Below are positions 1-7,113 of a stretch of DNA of 18,035 bases, piece by piece. Positions within the stretch are counted from its first letter, which is position 1; the number at the start of each line of letters is the position of its first letter. A program made the translations under genes and the position numbers. The stretch is from assembly GCA_016203825.1 (NCBI GenBank), contig JACQMA010000143.1:1-18035 (forward strand), read 5' to 3'. This DNA comes from Deltaproteobacteria bacterium. GTDB taxonomy: Bacteria > UBA10199 > 2-02-FULL-44-16. Under the pieces are notes generated by a model. It was not told where the DNA came from. It did not search any database and saw nothing but the letters and a program-made list of their open reading frames with translations.

Positions 1-901
1 GTGCTGCGCGATACGCAGGATCATCAAACGTGTATGATTGATAGATCAACCCCACAAGTTCCGCAAAGGCATCGAGGATTTCTTTGCTCCGTCCCTTGAT
101 GACCGCGCGCGCCGTTTCGGGAATCTGATTCGTGGGACCGGGAGGGGTGTCTAATGATGCGAGCCACAACGATCCTTTTTCTTTTTCCTGGAGCGGTACC
201 GTAAAGGTCGGTCGCTCGATCCCCTTTTCCGCTACGGTGCACCAGACACTGTCCAGCACGAGACCTACGTCAGGGGCTCCGGTTGCCTCGAAGTACGACC
301 AGATGGAGCCGCCGGTCTCTTCGGCGGTGTCGAAGACGAGTTCAAAGGTGATGCCTTTCAGATCGTCGCTCCCATCGAAGCGTTTCGCCAATGCCTTCAT
401 TACGGCGAACGCCAACGCCGACGGTCCCTTGTCATCGAGGGCACCTCGACCAACAATGAATTCGGTTTTGGCACCACTCAGTTCGCGTTTTTCTTTTCGT
501 GGTGTGAACGGTTTCCAGCTTTTGTCTTCGGGAGGGACCGTATCCAGGTGCGTGATGAACGCAATCTTTCGGGGTCCGGTGCCCAAACGAAATCCAAAGA
601 CCCAGCGGTCGCGTTCATTGACACGCGCCTCCCAGTTGAAAGGCTGAAGCCGCATGGTCGTTTGTTTCGCGTTGAAACGTTCCGCCTCTTTGAGGAGGTA
701 TGTTTGGGCTTTCCGTAAGCCCGGTTCGGCAGCTATACCCTCCGACGTTCGATAGGTTGGTATCCGCACAAGCTTGTGGGTATCGGTGATGAGGTTCTCG
801 AGTTGCTGGTCCAGAAATGACGTCTGGTAACGATCTGACGCTGAGGTCGTCGCGGCGATCAAGGTAAAACCACACCAACATAATGTGACAAGGCGATTCA
901 T
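1..901 (-). CDS. Secreted M20-family metallopeptidase (partial, C-terminus off window)
   Basis: The first 300 residues are present; the gene reads off the left edge without a stop. The start is the ATG at 901-899. Residues 1-22 form a signal peptide (N-terminal Arg, hydrophobic core, small residues before S-D-R-Y), so the enzyme should act in the periplasm. The M20 metal-site landmarks are in order: THLD near residues 117-120 (His and Asp ligands), GRGALDDKG near 151-159 (bridging Asp), and DTAEETGG near 191-198 (catalytic Glu followed by a Glu ligand). M20 enzymes are zinc di- or aminopeptidases, carboxypeptidases or amidohydrolases; the exact substrate cannot be told from this part. The end of the catalytic domain is outside the window. 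It is divergent from the gene at 966, and its mRNA may start only a few bases before the ATG (see the promoter entry). Confidence 0.88.
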   Translation of the reverse strand, partial: MNRLVTLCWCGFTLIAATTSASDRYQTSFLDQQLENLITDTHKLVRIPTYRTSEGIAAEPGLRKAQTYLLKEAERFNAKQTTMRLQPFNWEARVNERDRWVFGFRLGTGPRKIAFITHLDTVPPEDKSWKPFTPRKEKRELSGAKTEFIVGRGALDDKGPSALAFAVMKALAKRFDGSDDLKGITFELVFDTAEETGGSIWSYFEATGAPDVGLVLDSVWCTVAEKGIERPTFTVPLQEKEKGSLWLASLDTPPGPTNQIPETARAVIKGRSKEILDAFAELVGLIYQSYTFDDPAYRAA

Positions 902-904
902 AAA

Positions 905-941
905 TTGACAGGGATTGTATGATTGTCTAGTTGCCTGTCAA
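905..941. promoter_or_regulatory. Face-to-face divergent promoters forming an inverted repeat
   Basis: TTGACAGG (905-912) and CCTGTCAA (934-941) are perfect 8-bp inverted arms with 21 bp between them. On the minus strand the right arm supplies a TTGACA -35 (941-936), followed after 16 bp by TACAAT (919-914), a good sigma-70 promoter for the peptidase gene. Its predicted start site is about 5-7 bases before that ATG, with no Shine-Dalgarno sequence visible. On the plus strand the left arm gives a TTGACA for the gene at 966, but its -10 is poor (TCTAGT at 926-931, or TATGAT at 918-923 at a wrong distance). The symmetric arms could also be an operator. Confidence 0.5.
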
Positions 942-965
942 CCTTTTACCCATAAGGAGGGTGAG

Positions 966-1346
966 ATGAAAAAAATCTTGGCAGGTGTGGTGATGGTTGC
1001 GGTGGTGCTCGGCGCCATGGTGGCGAGTGCGGCGAATTTTGATGGCGTGTATAAATTTACATCGCGCGCCAAAGAAGGAACGCCGGACATGCAGGGATGG
1101 TGGGGGATGATGGTCATCAAGAACAATACGATGTCACGCATCTACCGTTCGCCGGACGGCACGCAGGAAAAGTACTACGTCGGCACCCTCACGCAAAATG
1201 GCAATATCTATACGGTCAAGTTTACGGATACCTACAAACCCGAATATGTTGGCAATGAACATCGCAACACGATGACCGTCGACGGCATGAGCCTTGTTAT
1301 CGGAAGCGAAGATGGGAAATTTAAAGAAGTGTGGGCGAAGAAGTAG
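966..1346 (+). CDS. Small periplasmic protein of unknown function
   Basis: A 126-residue protein not recognised as a named family. The start ATG at 966 has an excellent Shine-Dalgarno sequence (AAGGAGG, 954-960, 5 bases away), preferred over an upstream in-frame start at 915. Residues 1-22 are a textbook signal peptide (Met-Lys-Lys, hydrophobic core, ending A-S-A). The mature part of about 104 residues looks like a small all-beta protein: alternating polar and hydrophobic strands, with G-V-Y-K-F, G-W-W-G-M-M-V-I and Y-Y-V-G-T-L stretches. This recalls small lipocalin- or calycin-like periplasmic proteins, but that is a guess from pattern alone. It leads an operon with an amino-acid ABC importer, so a role near that transporter is possible but unproven. 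Confidence 0.75.
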   Translation: MKKILAGVVMVAVVLGAMVASAANFDGVYKFTSRAKEGTPDMQGWWGMMVIKNNTMSRIYRSPDGTQEKYYVGTLTQNGNIYTVKFTDTYKPEYVGNEHRNTMTVDGMSLVIGSEDGKFKEVWAKK

Positions 1347-1348
1347 AA

Positions 1349-2824
1349 GTGCGATCCTTGACGATGGCGTTCGCGGTGGCGGTGTTGAGCTTTTGCTCAA
1401 CACCCGCCGCTGCTGATACGCTGGCCAACATCAAAGCACGTGGGACGATCCTGTGGGGCGCCGATGCAGAAGGTGGCGCCCCATATGTTTTTCCTGACGC
1501 CAAACATCCATCTCAACTTGTTGGCTTCGAAGTGGACCTCATGGACGCCATCGCGCGTGAGATGGGGGTTCGCCCGAAGCACTACCAGAATAATTGGGAT
1601 GGATTGATTCCCTCGCTCACGAAGGGGGATTTCGACCTGACCCCCGACGGCATCGAAGTCACCCCGGCGCGTGAACAAGAAGTCCTTTTCTCGCGTCCCT
1701 TCTACCTCTATTCGGAACAAATCGTCGTGCGCAAAGGTGATCGCCGTATCCATACATTCGAGGATCTCAAAGAAAAAAGAGTTGGTACCCTTTCGGCATC
1801 GGCGGCGATGGACATGCTCCAATCATTGGGCGGCGTGGACATCGCGATCTATTCCGGTCAGATGGAACCGTATGAAGATTTGGCCCTCGGTCGACTCGAC
1901 GCCGTCTTCATGGACCTCCCCATCGCTGCCTACTACGGCCGGTCGAATCCGAAACTCGAGTTTGTCGGCGATCCCGTCGGTGAAGGTGTGTACGCGATTG
2001 CGATGCGCCGAGGGGACGATGCCCTAAAGATCGAAGTGGATCGCATTCTTGAATTCTTGATCACCAATGGAACAATCCAACGTATTTTTGAAAAGTGGGG
2101 TATTTGGAATGATGCACAGCAAAAGCTTCAAGCACCTCCCTCGTCTCAAGGCTTCACCCGTTTTCAGGAAGCCAAGCAGATCGCGCTTGTTCAATTTATT
2201 CCCACGCTCCTGCGAGGTGCCGGGATCACGCTCGTGCTCTCGTGTGTGTCGATGGCTCTCGCTGTGATGTTGGGACTGTTGCTCACGATCATGAGGCTCT
2301 ATGGACCATCTTTATTGGGACGACTGGCAACCATCTATGTCGAAGTCTATCGTGGGACACCCCTGCTTGTGCAGTTGTACATGCTCTATTATGGTTTGCC
2401 CAATATCGGCATCAGCCTGACGCCGATGGTGGCAGCGGTGTTGGGATTGGGGATGAATTATGCGGCCTATGAATCCGAAAATTATCGCGGCGGCATTGGC
2501 GCGGTGAACAAGGGTCAGATGGAAGCGGCCTTGGCGCTCGGCATGCCACGCATGATGGCGGTGCGCCGGATCGTGCTGCCTCAGGCGGTGCGCGTAACGT
2601 TGCCGGCGGTGACGAATGATTTTATCGCGCTCTTCAAAGACTCGTCGATTGTCTCGGTGATCACGATGGTAGAGCTCACAAAGACCTACAATATGTTGGC
2701 GACGACGACGTTCAAGTATTTTCAATTGGGTCTCATCACGGCGTTTCTGTATTTTGCGATGAGTTATCCGCTCTCGCTGATGAGTCGGCGACTCGAATGG
2801 AAACTCAAAGGGGGCTTGCGATGA
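1349..2824 (+). CDS. Fused substrate-binding protein/permease of polar amino-acid ABC importer
   Basis: About 491 residues with two modules. A signal peptide (1-22, ending AAA before Asp) leads a family-3 solute-binding domain to about residue 255, with the signature GFEVDLMDAIAREMG and a DGIEVTPAREQEVLFSRPFY segment. A linker follows, then a HisM/GlnP-type permease domain from about 280 to the end with several membrane segments, a VEVYRGTPLLVQLY motif and the EAA loop (EAALALGMPRMMAVRRIVLP) that docks on the ATPase. The fusion tethers the binding domain to the channel, as in GlnP proteins of Gram-positives. I chose GTG 1349, just after the upstream stop, because GAAGAAG (1337-1343) is well placed and the signal peptide is then compact; GTG 1331 and ATG 1364 are alternatives. 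The last codon overlaps the ATPase gene. The ligand is probably a polar amino acid, not specified by sequence. Confidence 0.92.
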   Translation: MRSLTMAFAVAVLSFCSTPAAADTLANIKARGTILWGADAEGGAPYVFPDAKHPSQLVGFEVDLMDAIAREMGVRPKHYQNNWDGLIPSLTKGDFDLTPDGIEVTPAREQEVLFSRPFYLYSEQIVVRKGDRRIHTFEDLKEKRVGTLSASAAMDMLQSLGGVDIAIYSGQMEPYEDLALGRLDAVFMDLPIAAYYGRSNPKLEFVGDPVGEGVYAIAMRRGDDALKIEVDRILEFLITNGTIQRIFEKWGIWNDAQQKLQAPPSSQGFTRFQEAKQIALVQFIPTLLRGAGITLVLSCVSMALAVMLGLLLTIMRLYGPSLLGRLATIYVEVYRGTPLLVQLYMLYYGLPNIGISLTPMVAAVLGLGMNYAAYESENYRGGIGAVNKGQMEAALALGMPRMMAVRRIVLPQAVRVTLPAVTNDFIALFKDSSIVSVITMVELTKTYNMLATTTFKYFQLGLITAFLYFAMSYPLSLMSRRLEWKLKGGLR

Positions 2825-3576
2825 TCACGATCCGCGATTTGCACAAATACTATGGTGAGCACCACACCCTGAAGGGCATCGACCTTGCGATGGAGAAGGG
2901 AGAGGCGCTCGCCCTCATTGGACCATCAGGGAGCGGCAAGAGCACGTTGCTCCGATGTCTCAATGGTCTCGAAACATTTGAATCGGGAGAGATTCATGTC
3001 AACGGAACGGAGCTGCACTCCATCAATCATACGAAACCAACACGGCACGATCGTGAAACCATTCGGAACGTACGGTTGCAAGTGGGGATGGTCTTTCAAC
3101 AGTTTAATCTCTTTCCCCACATGACGGCGTTGGAGAATGTCATCGAAGCGCCGATCCGGGTGTTGGGAACGCCCCGTGACGAGGCGGTTGAAAACGCGCG
3201 CGCACTCCTGCGACGTGTGAACTTGGAACACCGGGCGGACCAATTCCCCGAGCGCCTTTCGGGCGGCGAACAGCAGCGGGTGGCGATTGCGCGAGCGTTG
3301 GCCATGAAGCCTCAAGCAATGCTCTTTGACGAACCGACATCGTCGCTCGATCCCGAAATGGTCGGCGAGGTCTTGGAAGTCATCCGTGATCTTATTGAAG
3401 ACGGCATGACGACGTTGATGGCGGCGCACGAAATGAGCTTTGCTCGTGAGGTCGCCGATCGCGTGATCGTCTTTGATGCGGGCGATATTGTCGAGGTTGG
3501 TCCGCCGGACCAAGTCTTCACGAATCCTCAGGCCGAACGGACGAAGGTTTTCTTAAGTCGTGTCATGCGTTCGTAA
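2821..3576 (+). CDS. GlnQ/HisP-type ATP-binding protein of amino-acid ABC importer
   Basis: 251 residues, the usual length for the polar amino-acid ATPase family. Visible motifs are Walker A GPSGSGKST (34-42), Q-loop QQFNLFPH (93-100), the signature LSGGEQQR (146-153), Walker B AMLFDEP (166-172) and the switch His in AAHEM (203). It powers import through the fused permease encoded immediately upstream. Its ATG (2821) overlaps the permease stop as ATGA, which indicates translational coupling, and AAAGGGGG (2808-2815) serves as ribosome binding site. The gene ends 2 bp from the convergent lipoprotein gene, so transcripts from the two sides must meet here; no terminator hairpin is seen. Confidence 0.95.
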   Translation: MITIRDLHKYYGEHHTLKGIDLAMEKGEALALIGPSGSGKSTLLRCLNGLETFESGEIHVNGTELHSINHTKPTRHDRETIRNVRLQVGMVFQQFNLFPHMTALENVIEAPIRVLGTPRDEAVENARALLRRVNLEHRADQFPERLSGGEQQRVAIARALAMKPQAMLFDEPTSSLDPEMVGEVLEVIRDLIEDGMTTLMAAHEMSFAREVADRVIVFDAGDIVEVGPPDQVFTNPQAERTKVFLSRVMRS

Positions 3577-3578
3577 TC

Positions 3579-4766
3579 TTATTCCACGGTCAGCGATTCG
3601 AAGGTCACCGACATGGAACCATCATTGTTGTCCGTGAGGGGATTGATATAAACAGCATAGGGGGATGCAAGTGCTGCCACCATGGCCGCACTGTTGCCTT
3701 GCTCATCGGTGGTGTGAAGGGTTGTATAGGAAGCATTTTCTGACCCCTTCACCGAAGCGATCAGCTTGCTCCCATCATTGGTGATGCGCAGCCAAATCGG
3801 ATTTCCCGCTCCGACATTGCAGACATTCGATGGGCTACTGCTCGGTGTAACGACCTGCTGAGAACTCATGTCGTAGTCGACAATTACATCGCACGCGTAG
3901 ATACCCTGATTGATGCGGAATTCGATAGAGTAGGCGGCAAAGGGGTCGGAGCTTGCGCTGGGACTCGAGATCGAAAAGATCACCATGGCATCAACATTTG
4001 AGTTTTGGTTCGATATCACTTGGGAGGTCGTGCCAAATCCGCCGAAAGTCTCAATTTTGAGGGTGATCGTTGCCGGATTTGTTTCGACAATTTTTTTGAT
4101 TCCGATTGAGCCATCACCTCCGGAATTCGCAGAAAAAATCCATACACCCTCCGGGGCGTCGAAGGTGAGTCCATCGCTGATGGTCCACACATCATCAATT
4201 GTGTAGCCTGACGGAGCTGGAGATTCGGCGGTATTCATCAAGTACCAGCAGCTCGGGTTGGTGTCGTCGTCTCCGACGAGGCTGTTCTCGCTGAAGTCAT
4301 CGGATTCGGTGCAGCCGGTCGTGAAGGTGCTGGTGTACGCGGCTTCGAGTGCCGTTCCCCCGTCGGATTCGACGGCGGTCGTCAGTGCCAGGGTGTAGGT
4401 TGTGAGCGGATCGAGCTCACCGCTGTAATTGCAGGTAAAGGTAAGATTATCGCTGCTGGCCGTGATGCTGGTACAGATAGAAGTGCTGCTTTCCGCCGGG
4501 GTTACCGTGTAGGAACTCGTCGTTACCGTCGTTGGGTCCAGGGCGGAATCAGAAGTAAAGCTGATCGTTGCATCGAGGTCGATGCCGGTGCTTCGTGTGA
4601 GCGAAACGCCCGAGACTTCCGGCGCGGCATCGGCCGCCGAGGTCAACGTCGAGTCTTCCGTTGAAGCGTCGCTCCCACCGCCTCCACAGGCAACAATGAC
4701 GCGAAACAGAAGGGAACATCCGATGAGCACAAGAGAACGTTTCTGCAGTTTCGAGATCATCATCAT
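3579..4766 (-). CDS. Lipoprotein with bacterial Ig-like domain and possible jelly-roll domain
   Basis: 395 residues. A lipoprotein signal peptide ends in the lipobox I-V-A-C (Cys27), followed by Gly-Gly-Gly-Gly-Ser, so the mature protein should be lipid-anchored, probably in the outer membrane. Residues ~48-150 match the Big_5/SbsA Ig-like pattern (P-x-V-S-G-V-S-L, then a strand ending Y-T-S-T-F-T-T). The C-terminal ~240 residues begin D-D-F-S-E-N and end in V-T-F-E-S-L-T-V, with strand-rich repeats suggesting a concanavalin-like jelly roll (DUF1349- or LamG-like); this second call is weak. Asp/Ser/Thr content is high, as in surface proteins. Three ATG codons (4766, 4763, 4760) are clustered; the only strong Shine-Dalgarno (GGAGGAGG, 4790-4783) lies somewhat far away, so the exact start is uncertain. 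Confidence 0.8.
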   Translation of the reverse strand: MMMISKLQKRSLVLIGCSLLFRVIVACGGGGSDASTEDSTLTSAADAAPEVSGVSLTRSTGIDLDATISFTSDSALDPTTVTTSSYTVTPAESSTSICTSITASSDNLTFTCNYSGELDPLTTYTLALTTAVESDGGTALEAAYTSTFTTGCTESDDFSENSLVGDDDTNPSCWYLMNTAESPAPSGYTIDDVWTISDGLTFDAPEGVWIFSANSGGDGSIGIKKIVETNPATITLKIETFGGFGTTSQVISNQNSNVDAMVIFSISSPSASSDPFAAYSIEFRINQGIYACDVIVDYDMSSQQVVTPSSSPSNVCNVGAGNPIWLRITNDGSKLIASVKGSENASYTTLHTTDEQGNSAAMVAALASPYAVYINPLTDNNDGSMSVTFESLTVE

Positions 4767-4808
4767 ATATTGTACGTATTCGCCTCCTCCCCTACAAGGG
4801 GAACGTTA

Positions 4809-4837
4809 TTGACAAACGAGATTGGTAAAAAGATAAG
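4809..4837 (+). promoter_or_regulatory. Candidate sigma-70 promoter for the acyltransferase-DedA operon
   Basis: TTGACA (4809-4814), a 17-bp spacer, then GATAAG (4832-4837, 4 of 6 matches to TATAAT). The predicted start site is close to the ATG at 4851, leaving a very short leader. It is based only on consensus matching. Confidence 0.4.
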
Positions 4838-4850
4838 GAATTTCAAGGCT

Positions 4851-5870
4851 ATGCGACGTTTATCCCTTGAGGTGGTGAGTCTTTCAGGCCTGCCCGTTGA
4901 GCTGGCCTTGGAGCTCGGTCGACTCCGGGCCAAGCGGATTGCGCGCGCGATTGAGTTTTGGGATCGGCTGCTTGCGAAAAAGTTTCGCGGTCGGCGTGAT
5001 GTCCTCCGCACACTTGAACAATCCTTTTTCCGTGCGGCATGCGACTATGCCCCGCAATACGTCAGCGAGATCGAGGCGATGGCAGAAGGGGCGGGGGTTC
5101 CGTTTCGCGACCTTTTTCGTCTGAATTGCACCGAACTTCACACGTACGCCGACGAAAAATGTACCACTTTGATTTTTCCTGTTCAGACGAAACAAGGTCG
5201 TCGGATTCTCGTGGCCCATAATGAAGACTGGGATCCCAAGCGAAGTGATGTGTTCATCTTGCGCGCCGCCCTCCCGGGTGTTTCGTATGTCATCGTCGCT
5301 TATGACGGCTATCTCCCCGGTGTGTCGTGTGGAATGAACTCAGCAGGGCTCGTGCATGCCGTGAATTTCCTCAAACCCGCTGATCGGCGTGCGGGATTGC
5401 CGCGCATCTTCATCACGCATCATCTTGTCACCGCCCCGAATATCGATGACTGTTTGAAGTGGATCCGTGGCGCGAAGCGGGCCTTTGGTCAGTCGATTCA
5501 TCTTGCCCAAGGCAATCGCTACGTGGGGATCGAGCTCACGGCCAAGCACATGGCCATTCGCCGGCCGAAACTTCCCACGGCACATTCGAATCATTATCTG
5601 GCCAGATCACTCGATAGTGAGCATCAATCACCGACGCAGTCGTCGCTCTTGCGCTATCAAACGGCTACGCGACTCTTGCGCGAAGGGAAGAATGCGTGCG
5701 AGATTCTTTCCGATCAATCGGATCACCCGTATAGCATCTGGCGTGAGGCAGATCATCCCGAAGATCCCGCCGCAACGCTCGTGATGGCGATGCTCCAGAC
5801 GGGCGACGAGAAGATCGAAGTTTATCGTTGCCGTCCTGATCGGAGTAAGGGTAAAGCCATCCGCCTATGA
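4851..5870 (+). CDS. C45/AAT-family N-terminal-nucleophile acyltransferase (peptidase C45-like)
   Basis: 339 residues from ATG 4851; an in-frame ATG 81 bases upstream would place odd sequence ahead of the conserved domain and overlap the promoter region. The pattern is that of the acyl-CoA:6-aminopenicillanate acyltransferase family (AAT). Helical residues 1-95 contain G-R-x-R-A near 29-33 and E-x-x-A-M-A-E-G-A-G-V. Next come N-C-T-E-L and then D-E-K-C-T-T, where Cys104 is the expected self-cleavage site and N-terminal nucleophile. H-N-E-D-W-D (123-128) supplies the conserved Asn/Asp pocket. In this family the proenzyme cuts itself before the Cys, and the mature enzyme moves or hydrolyses acyl groups on amides; bacterial members mostly have unknown substrates. 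No signal peptide is visible. The stop overlaps the start of the DedA gene (ATGA), so the two are translated together. Confidence 0.85.
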   Translation: MRRLSLEVVSLSGLPVELALELGRLRAKRIARAIEFWDRLLAKKFRGRRDVLRTLEQSFFRAACDYAPQYVSEIEAMAEGAGVPFRDLFRLNCTELHTYADEKCTTLIFPVQTKQGRRILVAHNEDWDPKRSDVFILRAALPGVSYVIVAYDGYLPGVSCGMNSAGLVHAVNFLKPADRRAGLPRIFITHHLVTAPNIDDCLKWIRGAKRAFGQSIHLAQGNRYVGIELTAKHMAIRRPKLPTAHSNHYLARSLDSEHQSPTQSSLLRYQTATRLLREGKNACEILSDQSDHPYSIWREADHPEDPAATLVMAMLQTGDEKIEVYRCRPDRSKGKAIRL

Positions 5871-6484
5871 TCGGAACACTCATCAGCATTCTTGCCGGGT
5901 TTGTGATGACGTCGATCTCGACGCTGGGGTATCTCGGGATCGTTGCGACCATGGCGATTGAGAGTGCGTGCATCCCGCTCCCCAGTGAAGTCATCATGCC
6001 GTTTTCGGGATTTCTCGTCTCCGAAGGCCGTTTTACGCTCTGGGGCATTACGCTTGCGGGTGCGATTGGCAATGTCATCGGTTCGATCCTCGCCTATGCC
6101 GCGGGCCGCTTCGGTGGGCGGCCGTTTGTGTGGACCTACGGAAAATATTTTCTGATCTCGCATCGCGATATCGAAATGGCCGATCGCTGGTTTTCGAAGT
6201 ACGGCCAGCTCGCCGTTTTTGCAACGCGCATGATGCCCGTGGTGAGGACGTTTATTTCTCTCCCCGCCGGTATCGCGAAGGTTCGTTTCCTTCCCTTCCT
6301 CATTTGGACTTTTTTGGGATCGCTCCCGTGGTGTTTTGGGCTCGGCTATCTTGGGTTTCAACTGGGGGCGCGTTGGGAAACGCTCGGGAGTTATTTTCAC
6401 AAGTTTGACACCGCGATTGGGATCGTCCTCTTGGCCGGCCTTATCTGGTGGATCCGTCGGCATGTGAAGCATGTGCGATCGTAG
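5867..6484 (+). CDS. DedA/SNARE-associated family inner-membrane protein
   Basis: 205 residues with hydrophobic segments throughout. DedA landmarks include E-S-A-C-I-P-L-P-S-E-V (32-42, with membrane-facing Glu32 and Glu41), the small-residue stretch G-A-I-G-N-V-I-G-S (65-73), Y-A-A-G-R-F-G-G (77-84), and F-A-T-R-M-M-P-V-V-R-T-F-I-S-L-P-A-G (118-135), with the two conserved arginines 121 and 127. DedA proteins act in lipid carrier recycling (undecaprenyl-phosphate or phospholipid flipping) and proton-motive-force upkeep; which applies here cannot be told. The start overlaps the upstream acyltransferase stop by ATGA. The stop codon TAG (6482-6484) lies inside the 28-bp palindrome that follows. 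Confidence 0.92.
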   Translation: MIGTLISILAGFVMTSISTLGYLGIVATMAIESACIPLPSEVIMPFSGFLVSEGRFTLWGITLAGAIGNVIGSILAYAAGRFGGRPFVWTYGKYFLISHRDIEMADRWFSKYGQLAVFATRMMPVVRTFISLPAGIAKVRFLPFLIWTFLGSLPWCFGLGYLGFQLGARWETLGSYFHKFDTAIGIVLLAGLIWWIRRHVKHVRS

Positions 6485-6508
6485 GGGCGGTTCGCGAACC
6501 GCCCCTAC
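6481..6508. repeat. Perfect 28-bp palindrome, REP/MITE-like, between convergent genes
   Basis: GTAGGGGCGGTTCG is followed directly by its exact reverse complement CGAACCGCCCCTAC, giving 14-bp arms with no spacer. It includes the last base before, and all of, the DedA stop codon. There is no T-run on either side, so it is not a standard intrinsic terminator, although it could block transcription from both convergent units or protect mRNA 3' ends. From memory, similar GC-rich sequences starting GTAGGGGCGG occur as dispersed short palindromes in unrelated bacterial genomes. Only one copy was seen in this window. Confidence 0.8.
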
Positions 6509-6522
6509 AATGACAGCGTATT

Positions 6523-7113
6523 CTATTTTAAGTTTTGCAACTCATGTGTTGCAGCAACTTCACGAAGTATTTCTTCGAGGAGTTGGTTCGCAAGTTTTCC
6601 CACCTGTTTGACGCCGCGATTTCTGATGCCCTTGGCATACAGTTCAGCTGTGACCACGATCGTTGTTGCCGACGTCTCTTCACGACGTGCCTCAAATACG
6701 AGTTCGCTGCGTGCCGTCCCTTTTCCGGAAACGAGTTTCTTTTCGCCCGTCACATCAAACTGACGGATTTCGACTTCGAGGCGCAAGATCGTTTCATCTC
6801 CGTGTGGCACAAACGTCATGCCGCAGGTGGTGAAGAGATCGCGCAGCGCTGAATCGAATGTTCGCTCGAGGGGTGTGGCGGCGACAATCGTCACAGGGTC
6901 CTTGTTGCGTTGTTGCTGCTCGCCGATTGCAGGTGATGGTCGATTATCCTTCACCCCCATCCAGACCACGGTTACCTCCTTCCAGAGGGGACCGCTGGTA
7001 CAGAGTTGCTGTGAAAGTCCCGGCGGAACCGCAAGGGAGACAACAGTAGGTTCACTGGCATAAACAAAAACCGGAAAAAAGAGAAAAACGAACCATGATG
7101 ATTTCCAGATCAT
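6523..7113 (-). CDS. YajG-like secreted protein of unknown function
   Basis: 196 residues. Residues 1-19 are a signal peptide (M-I-W-K-S-S, then a Phe/Val-rich core ending Y-A-S). The mature region has the layout of YajG-type lipoproteins: a D-N-R-P-S motif near 56-60, a segment T-F-D-S-A-L-R-D-L-F-T-T-C-G-M with the 'last helix before strand' look, then a strand L-R-L-E-V-E-I-R-Q-F-D, a G-K-G-T-A-R-S-E-L-V-F-E-A-R strand, and a C-terminal helix. Unlike true YajG it has no lipobox Cys, so it should be a soluble periplasmic protein. The assignment rests on pattern, not alignment. Its ATG overlaps the stop of the AI-2E family gene (ATGA), so the two are cotranslated. Confidence 0.65.
   Translation of the reverse strand: MIWKSSWFVFLFFPVFVYASEPTVVSLAVPPGLSQQLCTSGPLWKEVTVVWMGVKDNRPSPAIGEQQQRNKDPVTIVAATPLERTFDSALRDLFTTCGMTFVPHGDETILRLEVEIRQFDVTGEKKLVSGKGTARSELVFEARREETSATTIVVTAELYAKGIRNRGVKQVGKLANQLLEEILREVAATHELQNLK

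Noticed and set aside
132..647. Plus-strand open frame of 171 codons opposite the peptidase gene
   Set aside because: The opposite strand reads an M20 peptidase with all metal-site motifs; this frame has no recognisable features and is a shadow.
4789..4801. CCCCT-ACA-AGGGG mini hairpin before the acyltransferase gene
   Set aside because: Only a 5-bp stem; it overlaps the ribosome site of the divergent lipoprotein gene, and chance is likely.
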